In this document: positions 1-6,864 of the stretch, piece by piece
Layout: each line of letters opens with the position of its first letter
How positions within the stretch are numbered: position 1 is the stretch's first letter
Assembly: GCA_963761325.1 (NCBI GenBank)
Contig: CAVXGZ010000008.1
Span: 186,001-250,000, forward strand
Length of the DNA stretch: 64,000 nt
From: Streptantibioticus_C sp963761325
GTDB lineage: Bacteria > Actinomycetota > Actinomycetes > Streptomycetales > Streptomycetaceae
Reading direction: 5' to 3'
The notes under the pieces: model-generated
Told to the model about the DNA's origin: nothing
Seen by the model: only the letters and a program-made list of their open reading frames with translations
Database searches by the model: none
Position numbers and translations under genes: made by a program

Positions 1-281
1 ATCCCGACGGCGGCGAGGCGGTCGACCATGCGCATCGCGGTGGAGGGGATGACGTCGAGGTGCTCGCCGAGCCGGGAGATGTTCATCGCGCCCCGGGTCT
101 CCAGGACCACCAGCATCCGGAACTGCGGAAGGGTGAGGCTCTCCTCGACGGAGGCCAGCGAGCGCGCCGAGATCGCCACCAGGAGCCGGGAGGCGGTCAG
201 CACGGCGGTGACGACCCCGTCGGCCGCCTCGTCACGGGCGGGATCGGCGTTCGGCGGGGCGGCTGCGGGACGCTTGGGCAC
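1..281 (-). CDS. MarR-family regulator, N-terminal part (cut by window edge)
   Basis: The reverse strand from a GTG at 281 encodes about 93 residues that run off the window. The visible part has a helical N-terminus followed by a winged-helix start: SLTLPQFRMLVVLETRGAMN, then NISRLGEHLDVIPSTAMRMV, which is the pattern of MarR-family DNA-binding domains. MarR proteins are dimeric repressors that usually bind a palindrome in the divergent promoter they share with a target gene. It is divergent from the chloride-channel gene at 384, and the gap between them holds two matching inverted repeats, so autoregulation and control of the channel are likely. The ATG at 288 is in another frame, so GTG 281 is preferred. 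The ligand is not visible. Confidence 0.75.
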   Translation of the reverse strand, partial: MPKRPAAAPPNADPARDEAADGVVTAVLTASRLLVAISARSLASVEESLTLPQFRMLVVLETRGAMNISRLGEHLDVIPSTAMRMVDRLAAVG

Positions 282-346
282 CCCCCATTCTTACCCCTTC
301 CCCGCCCCGCCCGCGGCCGGGTGCCGTCTCACGGAACAGACCGGCT

Positions 347-381
347 TTGCACAGAGCAAGGGTTTGTATTGCATAATGCAA
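347..381. promoter_or_regulatory. Paired TTGC-N5-GCAA operators overlapping the CLC promoter
   Basis: Two 13-bp inverted repeats with the same half-sites occur at 347-359 (TTGCACAGAGCAA) and 369-381 (TTGCATAATGCAA). Their centres are 22 bp apart, about two helical turns. The second contains CATAAT (372-377), a good -10 element; TTGCAC at 347-352 could be the -35 with a 19-bp spacer. A start point 7 bp after the -10 falls on the A of ATG 384, and no Shine-Dalgarno sequence precedes that ATG, so the message may be leaderless. The sites lie between a MarR gene and its divergent neighbour, so MarR is the likely binder; that is inference. Confidence 0.6.
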
Positions 382-383
382 AC

Positions 384-2194
384 ATGACGAACAGCATCGA
401 TCCCGTCCCCACCGGCTCCGCTCCGCCCGGAGAGCCACGAATACGCCGCGGCCTCCCCTCCGCGCTGACCGCACTCGGGAGGCGAAGGGCGGGCTGCTGG
501 TCCTGGCCCTGGTGGTGGGGGCCGGTGCCGGGCTGGGGGCGGTGGCCTTCCGCTGGCTGATCAAGACCTTCACCCTGCTGCTGTCCGGGCACGCGGACTA
601 CTCCGCCGTCGGACACGCGATCAATCCGCATGTGCCCTGGCTCGGCCGGTGGTTCGTGCTGCTGGCACCGGTGGCCGCAGGACTGCTGTACGGGCCGCTG
701 GTCCAGCGGTTCGCCCGCGAGGCGCGGGGGCACGGCGTGCCGGAGGTGATGTACGCGGTCGCCCGGCGCGGCGGCCGGATCGCGCCGCAGGTGGCGATCG
801 TGAAGTCGCTGGCGTCCGCGCTGTGCATCGGCGGCGGGGGTTCGGTCGGCCGCGAGGGGCCGATCGTGCAGATCGGCTCGGCGCTCGGGTCGACGCTGGG
901 CCGGCTGGTGCGGGTGGCGGAGGACCGGATGCGGGTGCTGGTCGCCTGCGGCGCGGCGGGCGGGATCGCGGCGACCTTCAACGCGCCGCTGGCCGGGGTG
1001 TTCTTCGCGATGGAGCTGATCCTGCGGGACTTCACCGCCGAGTCGTTCGGCATGGTGGTGCTCGCCTCGGTCACCGCCAGCGTGATCGGCCGGGCCGCGT
1101 TCGGCAACAGCCCCTTCCTGCACCTGCCCCCCTTCACCGTCCAGCACGTCTCGGAGTACCTGCTGTTCGCGCTGCTCGGGCTGCTGGCCGGAGCGGTCGG
1201 CGTGGGCTTCACCCGGATCCTGTACTGGATCGAGGACGCCTGCGACCTCGCCTGGCGCGGCCCGGAGTGGGCCCGGCCCGCGGTCGGCGGCCTGCTGCTC
1301 GGCGGACTCCTGCTGCTCCTGCCGGAGATGTACGGCGTGGGCTACCCGGTGCTGGAGAACGCGGTCGGCGGGAAATACGTCATCGGTTTCCTGGTCGTGC
1401 TGCTGGTCGGCAAGATCGCCGCCACCAGCCTGACCATCGGCATCGGCGGCTCGGGCGGGGTCTTCGCGCCCTCGCTGTTCATGGGCGCCATGCTCGGCGC
1501 CGCGTTCGGCGACACCGCCCACCAGGTCGCGCCGGGCATCGCGGGTCCGGTGGGCGCGTACGGACTGATCGGGATGGGCGCGGTCTTCGCCGGCGCCGCC
1601 CGCGCCCCCATCACAGCGGTGATCATCATGTTCGAACTCACCGGCGAGTACACCATCATCCTGCCGCTGATGACCGCGATCGTCCTGGCCACCGGCGTCA
1701 GCCGGGCCCTGTCCCACGACACCATCTACACCCTCAAACTGCGCCGCCGCGGCATCGACCTCGACGAGAAGCCGGCCGACCTGCCGTTCGCCGGGATCAC
1801 CGTGCGCTCCGTCATGGAACCGGCGCCCGCGGCCGCTGCCGGCGGGCATGCCGCTGGCCGAGGCGGCCGAAGCGCTGGCCCGCTCCCCGCACGGCATCCT
1901 GCCGGTGACCTCGCCGCGACGGCGCCTACCTGGGCACCGCCACCGCCCGCACCGCCGCCGAGACCCTCGCCGACGGCGCCCACCAGGACGCCGCCGTCGT
2001 CCTCGATCGTCCACCTGCCCCAACCGGTGGGCGCCGGCACCGACCTGTCCGACGCGCTCGACCTGCTCGTCGGCGCCGAGGGCAGCGGACTGCCGGTGCT
2101 CGACGAGGAACACGAGCACCTGGTGGGCTGGATCACCCACCAGACCGTGCTCACCGCCCTCCACCGCGGCCCGCGACCGGCACCGGCGACCTGA
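384..2194 (+). pseudogene. CLC-family chloride channel/antiporter with C-terminal CBS domains, frameshifted
   Basis: The long open stretch from about 479 encodes a voltage-gated chloride channel family protein with about ten membrane segments. The hallmark selectivity-filter motifs are visible: GGGGSVGREGPIVQIG, GAAGGIAATFNAPLAGVFFA and GIGGSGGVFAPSLFMGA. A CBS-domain tail follows. The natural start appears to be ATG 384, just after an operator/promoter, but that frame is lost near 474-480, where one missing base would restore ALxEAKGGLLVLAL. In the tail, the first CBS domain reads through all three frames: frame of 512 to about 1835, then MPLAEAAEALARSPHGILPV, then DGAYLGTATARTAAETLADG from 1918, and back to the first frame at 2006. 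As sequenced, translation could only begin at GTG 509/512, cutting into the first helix. This is either a decaying gene or base errors. Confidence 0.8.
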
Positions 2195-2267
2195 CGGAAC
2201 GGGCCCGGCGGCCGCCGCACGCACACCCGGGGTCAGCCGCGCGCGAGCACGTCTTCATACTGCGAAG

Positions 2268-2786
2268 ATGAACGCCACGAAGGACACCGTTCGAACGCTC
2301 CGCGCGGCGGCGGTCGGTGCCGCTCTACTGCTGCTCGCGACGGCGTGCTCCCACGCGCCGGCCGCGGCGCCGGCCCACCCCGCCCCGGCCGCGCCGGCCG
2401 GGAGTACGCCGGGCCGCGCGAGCGTCACGGTTCCCGGCGCGGACCTGCGGATCAGCGACGCCGTCGCCCGGCTCGACGCGGCCGGCGACGGCCAACTGAC
2501 CATGAAGGTCCGCAACGACAGCGGCGTGCCCGATCACCTGGCGATGATCGGCACCCCCGACGGCGGGCGGGCGGTGCTCCGCGGCGACCTGGGCACCAAC
2601 GGCTCGCCGACCAGCGCGGGCATCCTCATCCAGACCGGCACCACGGTCGCTTTCGGCTCGGCCGGCGGCCCCCAGGCCCTGCTGCGCACGGTGCACGGCG
2701 TGACGGCCCAGCACACCCTCCCGATGCTCCTCCAGTTCGGCGTCGCCGGCCTGATACGCCTCCAGGCCCGCGTGTCGACGACATAG
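2268..2786 (+). CDS. Secreted lipoprotein, copper-chaperone PCu(A)C-like
   Basis: A 172-residue protein with a lipoprotein signal: basic N-terminus, hydrophobic stretch AAAVGAALLLLATAC and Cys27 as the lipidation site, followed by a Pro/Ala-rich linker. The mature part has a beta-rich pattern (ADLRISDAVARLDAAGDGQL, then TMKVRNDSGVPDHLAMIG) that resembles the PCu(A)C/DUF461 periplasmic copper-binding fold, but the H(M)X10MX21HXM copper ligands are not clearly complete, so metal binding is uncertain. It would sit on the outer face of the membrane. CATACT at 2256-2261 lies 6 bp before ATG 2268 with no Shine-Dalgarno, so a leaderless start is possible. Confidence 0.6.
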   Translation: MNATKDTVRTLRAAAVGAALLLLATACSHAPAAAPAHPAPAAPAGSTPGRASVTVPGADLRISDAVARLDAAGDGQLTMKVRNDSGVPDHLAMIGTPDGGRAVLRGDLGTNGSPTSAGILIQTGTTVAFGSAGGPQALLRTVHGVTAQHTLPMLLQFGVAGLIRLQARVSTT

Positions 2787-2913
2787 CGCGACGGGCCGAG
2801 GCGTCGCGGGGTCGGGGCGGGGGTTCGGCGGCCGGTTACCGGCCGGCGTAGTCCCGTCGAGGTGGACCCGGTGCTCCCAGGCATCGGGGCGTCCGCGGGC
2901 GCCCGGAGATGGA

Positions 2914-3408
2914 TCACCGCACGTCGAACGCTATCCACACGTCCGGCGGTAGGTCGGGGCGGGCGGGGACCGGGCGGCGTTCCTCGTTCCAGCCGGCGGC
3001 GGCGATGTCGGCGGCGGCCCGGCGCCAGAAGCGCACGGCGGCGGGGTTGGCGTCCTGGAAGGCGACCTGCCACCGGCCCGGATGGCGTGCGACCACGTCG
3101 CGCACCGCGCGCAGTCCGACCCCGGTCCGCCGTGCGGCGCGCACCACGAAGAAGCTGTTCAGCACGCGGGTCGGCCGGGTCAGGCCGCGCACGAACGCGA
3201 GACCGGCCGGGCGCCCGTCGCACGCCAGCAGGTAGGGCGCCCAGTCGGCGTCCTCGAAGGCCGCCCGGAGGCGTTCGTCGCGGAACGTCCCGTCCGGGTT
3301 CGGCAGCGCGCCGCCGAACTCGGACATGTCGTGGCGGAACATCAGCCAGAGGCGTTCCAGGACGGGCCGGTCACCGGGGTCGGCGAGGCGCACGGACACA
3401 TCGGGCAT
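2914..3408 (-). CDS. GNAT-family N-acetyltransferase
   Basis: A 164-residue protein with the GNAT fold. The acetyl-CoA pyrophosphate loop is visible at about residues 88-100 (VVRAARRTGVGLRAVRDVV), preceded by the LNSFFV beta-strand 4, and the C-terminal FQDANPAAVRFWRR matches the end of the GNAT core. These enzymes transfer an acetyl group to an amine; the substrate cannot be told from sequence. The ATG at 3408 follows a GGAG-type site (aggagtc on the coding strand). It is separated from the upstream amidohydrolase by a terminator hairpin, so it is probably transcribed on its own. Confidence 0.8.
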   Translation of the reverse strand: MPDVSVRLADPGDRPVLERLWLMFRHDMSEFGGALPNPDGTFRDERLRAAFEDADWAPYLLACDGRPAGLAFVRGLTRPTRVLNSFFVVRAARRTGVGLRAVRDVVARHPGRWQVAFQDANPAAVRFWRRAAADIAAAGWNEERRPVPARPDLPPDVWIAFDVR

Positions 3409-3447
3409 GGGACTCCTTCGCGGGGCGGAAAAGGGTGCGGGAACGCG

Positions 3448-3488
3448 AAAAAGCCTCCCGGTCGGAAGGATCCCGAGCCCGGAAGGCT
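3448..3488 (-). terminator. Rho-independent terminator after the amidohydrolase gene
   Basis: On the reverse strand AGCCTTCCGGGC pairs with GACCGGGAGGCT around a 13-nt loop and is followed by a run of five T. It stands between the stop of the amidohydrolase (3574) and the start of the GNAT gene (3408). Confidence 0.65.
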
Positions 3489-3573
3489 GACGGAGGAGAC
3501 TCTAACAGGCCGGGGCGGCGCCTGCCGGGTGTTGCGCCGAACCGACGTCCCGCCGAGCAGAGTTGACGTTACG

Positions 3574-4497
3574 TCAGAGGGCGAACAGGCGGGCCGCGTT
3601 GTCGTGGCAGACCGCGCGGAGCCAGGGCGTGCCGAGGCCGGTGCGTTCCAGCGCCCGGAGCGCGTCGGCGTAGGAGTAGGGGATGTTGGGGAAGTCCGTG
3701 CCGAGCAGGACGCGGTCCTGGAGGGCGGCGAGGCGCGGGAGCGCGGCGGCCGGGAACGGGGCGGCGGCCTCGGCGAAGTCGGTGAACGCCATGGTGGTGT
3801 CCAGCATGACCCGGTCGTGCCGCTCGGCCAGGCCGAGGAAGTCCGCGTACTCCGGCATCCCGAGGTGGGCGATGACCAGCGGCAGCCGCGGATACCGGGC
3901 GAGCAGGGCGGCGATCGGGGCCGGACCGGTGTGGGCGGCGGGCACCGGACCGGATCCGCAGTGCGTGACCACCGGGATACCGGCGTCGGCCAGCAGTCCC
4001 CAGACCTCGTCGAGCAGCGGGTCGTTGGGGTCGTAACCGCCCACCTGCAGATGGCACTTGAACACCCGCGCGCCCTGCTCCAGCGCGCGCCGCACGTCCT
4101 TGGCGGCGCTCGGCTCGGCGTGGAAGGTGGCGGTGTGCAGGCAGTCGGGGGTGCGGGCGGCGAAGTCGGCGGCCCAGTCGTTGAGCCAGCGGGCCATGCC
4201 GGGCCGGTGCGGGTAGAGCATGGCGGTGAACGCCCGGACCCCGAAGCCGCGCAGCGTCGCCAGCCGGCGTTCCTCGTCCTGCCGGTAGGCGATCGGCCAG
4301 GGACGGCCGACGAGCGGTCCGGCCGCGTCGAAGTAGGCCCACACCTTGGACAGCACCCGCTGCGGCATGAAGTGGGTGTGGACGTCGACGAGCCGGGGCC
4401 GGCCGATCCGCTCCCGGAACCCGGCGACCTCGGCGCGCTCCCGGCCCTCGTGCTCCTCGTCGTGCGGTACGGCTGCGTCGTGCGGCATGGCGGCCAC
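3574..4497 (-). CDS. Amidohydrolase-2 family metal-dependent hydrolase
   Basis: A 307-residue TIM-barrel hydrolase of the amidohydrolase-2 (ACMSD-like) type. The metal-binding HxH is at His40/His42 (LVDVHTHF). Later barrel motifs are VFKCHLQVGG, PVVTHCGSGPV, LVIAHLG and the final metal-ligand strand VLLGTDFPNIPYS, in the usual order. The family removes carboxylates or hydrolyses lactones and amides with one Zn; the substrate here is unknown. The first 30 residues are acidic and unlike the family, so translation may start at the internal Met at residue 4 rather than at 4497. It stands alone, with the nuclease gene upstream and a terminator downstream. Confidence 0.75.
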   Translation of the reverse strand: MAAMPHDAAVPHDEEHEGRERAEVAGFRERIGRPRLVDVHTHFMPQRVLSKVWAYFDAAGPLVGRPWPIAYRQDEERRLATLRGFGVRAFTAMLYPHRPGMARWLNDWAADFAARTPDCLHTATFHAEPSAAKDVRRALEQGARVFKCHLQVGGYDPNDPLLDEVWGLLADAGIPVVTHCGSGPVPAAHTGPAPIAALLARYPRLPLVIAHLGMPEYADFLGLAERHDRVMLDTTMAFTDFAEAAAPFPAAALPRLAALQDRVLLGTDFPNIPYSYADALRALERTGLGTPWLRAVCHDNAARLFAL

Positions 4498-4572
4498 CCT
4501 ATCCGCGCCGGCCGGCCGGGCCGCCGGGTGCGCTCCCCGCCGGGTGCGGCGGGAAGCGCGGTGGCCGGTGGG

Positions 4573-5208
4573 TCAGCAGTTGTCGAGCACCGCGTACAGC
4601 GCGCTCTTCTCCGCGCTGTCGACGGACAGCCCGTAGTAGTGCTTCACCTGGACCCAGGCACGCGTGTAGACGCACTGGTAGGAGGACTGGGGCAGCCATT
4701 CGGCGGGGTCGTCGTCGCCCTTGGAGCGGTTGCTGCCGGCGGAGACGGCGAGCAGCTGCGGGCGGGTCACGTCGTTGGCGAACGCCTGGCGCTGGTCGGT
4801 GGTCCAGGCCCACGCACCGGAGTCCCACGCCTCGGAGAGCGGCACGAGGTGGTCTATGTCGAAGGTGCTGGCGTCGGTGGTGGTGACCCCGTCGTACGGG
4901 CTGGTCCAGTGCCCGGAGGTCGCGGTGCAGGCGGAGTTGGTGACGACGTCCGTCCCGTCGCGCTCGATGACGGTCTCGCGGGTGTCGCAGTTGCCCGAGA
5001 TGGTGATCCACGTCGGGAACAGGTCCCGCTCGTAGGTGCTCTGGTGCGACTCGGTGGCGACGGTGAGTTCGGACAGGTAGGTGCGGGCCGTGGAGGCGGC
5101 GATCGGGGTGGGGAGCGCGGCGTCGGCCGGCGTGCCGCCGACGAGGAGCGCGGTGGCGGCGAGGCCGAGCGCGGCCGCGCCGGTTATGAGACGTCTGATC
5201 GCGGGCAT
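4573..5208 (-). CDS. Secreted HNH-family nuclease (GmrSD C-terminal/DUF1524-like)
   Basis: A 211-residue protein with an N-terminal signal peptide (IRRLITGAAALGLAATALLV, cleavage near ADA-AL at residue 30). The catalytic core reads DIDHLVPLSEAWDSG, then a helix with DVTRPQLLAVSAGSNRSKGD and DDPAEWLP, the layout of secreted HNH nucleases widespread in Streptomyces. His in DH and the Asn in GSNRSKG are the expected active-site residues. Four cysteines (GNCDTRE, SACTA, YQCVYT, DNC) could form two disulfides outside the cell. ATG 5208 has an AGGGCTCCCCC-type site upstream. Likely role: degradation of extracellular DNA for nutrients or competition. Confidence 0.8.
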   Translation of the reverse strand: MPAIRRLITGAAALGLAATALLVGGTPADAALPTPIAASTARTYLSELTVATESHQSTYERDLFPTWITISGNCDTRETVIERDGTDVVTNSACTATSGHWTSPYDGVTTTDASTFDIDHLVPLSEAWDSGAWAWTTDQRQAFANDVTRPQLLAVSAGSNRSKGDDDPAEWLPQSSYQCVYTRAWVQVKHYYGLSVDSAEKSALYAVLDNC

Positions 5209-5384
5209 GGGGGAGCCCTTCCGTGGCTGGGGACGGACGTGGGATCGAGCCGGACCAGCTTGACGGAGTCTTCGGTCTATGCGGGTAGACCAAGAGCGGT
5301 TAAATTTTGGTGACTTCAACGCGAAAGACGGCAGAGCGAGAGCGCGACTCCTGCTAAGTGACGGCCTGTTGACGGCCAGTCAGA

Positions 5385-6662
5385 TCAGACCGGGGCCGGC
5401 TCCTCGGAGTCCGCGAGCGGCAGCGGGGGCATCGGGTCCGGCGCGCGCAGTCCGCGCACCTGAGGCGACAGCAGCCCGGCGGCGGTGGCCAGCAGCGTCA
5501 GGACCGCGCAGCCGAGGAGGGTGCGGCCCAGGCCGACGGCGACCGAGACCGGACCGGCGACGAGGATGCCCAGCGGGGCGAACGCCAGCGAGCCGAACCA
5601 GTCGTAGGAGCTGACCCTGCCCAGCACCTCGTCGGGGATCTCGCGCTGCATCGTGGTGGACCACAACGCGCCGAAGACGTCGTTGGCCACCCCCGTGCAC
5701 AGCATGGCGACGCAGTCCGACCAGACCGGCGCGCGCACCGCCAGCAGCAGCATCGGCACGGTCGACGGGAAGAGCGCCAGCACCGCGACGAGGATCGGCC
5801 GCCGCACCCGCAGCCGCAGGGCCAGCGCCGCTCCGCCCAGCGTGCCGAGCGCCTGGGCCCCGACGATGTAGGACCAGGCCCGCGCGCCGCCGAGGTAGCG
5901 CTGCGCCACCAGCGGCCCGAGCACCCCGGAGGTCGCCGCGCTGGCGGCCACGATGACGGCGAACTGCGCCACCACCACCCACAGCCACTGCCGGGAGGCG
6001 AACTCCCGCCAGCCGTCGCGCAGTTCGACCCAGCCGGAGGTCCCGGCACGCGGCCGGGCGGTCAGCCGCAGGCCGCGCACCAGGACCGCGCTGGCCAGGA
6101 AGGAGGCCGCGTTGAACGCCAGTGCCCACCCCGGACCGAACAGCGCGACCACGATCCCGGACAGCGCCAGCCCGAGCAGCATGGAGGCGTTCATGCTCAT
6201 CCGCAGCACGGCGTTGGCCCGCTGCAGCCGGTCAGGCGGCACGATGAGCGGCACGACGCCGGTCATCGCCGGCGCGAACAGCGCCAGCCCGCTGCCCGCC
6301 ACCGCCGCCAGCAGGCACACCAGCGGCAGCGGCGCCTGCCGGGTCAGCACCATGACGGCCAGGCCGGCGAAGGCGAACCCGCCCATCAGGTCCGAGACGA
6401 CCATCAGCAGCGACCGCGACACCCGGTCCGCGATCACCCCGCCGATCAGGATGAACGCCACCTGCGGCAGCGCCAGGCAGCACTGGACCAGCGACAGCCG
6501 CGCCGGCGAGGCCCCCGGCAGCTCCAGCACCGCGAACGCCAGCGCGACCCGGGCGAACGCGCTGCCCAGCACGGAGACCGTGCGGGCGGACATCAGGAGC
6601 AGGAAGCGCCGGTCACGCCAGAGCGGCAGCGACGGTCCGGGTCCAGGGGGCATACCCGGCAC
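5385..6662 (-). CDS. MFS transporter (EntS-like exporter)
   Basis: A 425-residue major facilitator with about 12 membrane segments. It opens with LPLWRDRRFLLLMSARTVSVLG, carries the loop 2-3 signature GGVIADRVSRSLLMVVSD, and matches the EntS/macrolide-efflux branch of MFS proteins that export siderophores or drugs. No ligand can be inferred. It is divergent from the SpoIIE gene across a 200-bp gap at 6663-6864 in which I see no strong operator. The C-terminus ends in a short proline-rich cytoplasmic tail. Confidence 0.8.
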   Translation of the reverse strand: MPGMPPGPGPSLPLWRDRRFLLLMSARTVSVLGSAFARVALAFAVLELPGASPARLSLVQCCLALPQVAFILIGGVIADRVSRSLLMVVSDLMGGFAFAGLAVMVLTRQAPLPLVCLLAAVAGSGLALFAPAMTGVVPLIVPPDRLQRANAVLRMSMNASMLLGLALSGIVVALFGPGWALAFNAASFLASAVLVRGLRLTARPRAGTSGWVELRDGWREFASRQWLWVVVAQFAVIVAASAATSGVLGPLVAQRYLGGARAWSYIVGAQALGTLGGAALALRLRVRRPILVAVLALFPSTVPMLLLAVRAPVWSDCVAMLCTGVANDVFGALWSTTMQREIPDEVLGRVSSYDWFGSLAFAPLGILVAGPVSVAVGLGRTLLGCAVLTLLATAAGLLSPQVRGLRAPDPMPPLPLADSEEPAPV

Positions 6663-6864
6663 CCTAACGTCGCGTCAGGCGGCGCTCCCGGCATTTTCCG
6701 CGCCGCCGCGCGGGCATCGGACACCCGGCCGCCACACCTTCGCCGGACACGCGGGGTGGTCGGGCGGATACCGAAGGCGACCATCCACGCCGCCCGGGGC
6801 GACGGCGGCGCGGGCGATCCGGCTCCGGTGGCCGCGCAGGGCCAAGGAGTGTACATATGATCTT

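Noticed and set aside
329..2224. Long open frames on the strand opposite the CLC gene
   Set aside because: They are Arg/Gly/His-rich antisense products of GC-rich codons, with no family signal; the CLC motifs on the other strand are decisive.
2255..2268. Leaderless promoter for the lipoprotein gene
   Set aside because: CATACT is well placed but there is no convincing -35, so it was not listed as a promoter.
3082..5313. 743-residue frame antisense to the amidohydrolase and nuclease genes
   Set aside because: It crosses two real genes and a terminator; composition is typical of a shadow frame.
5953..6864. Open frame upstream of the SpoIIE start that would add 300 residues
   Set aside because: It overlaps the MFS gene on the opposite strand and reads as Ser/Arg-rich antisense; the promoter region lies in between.
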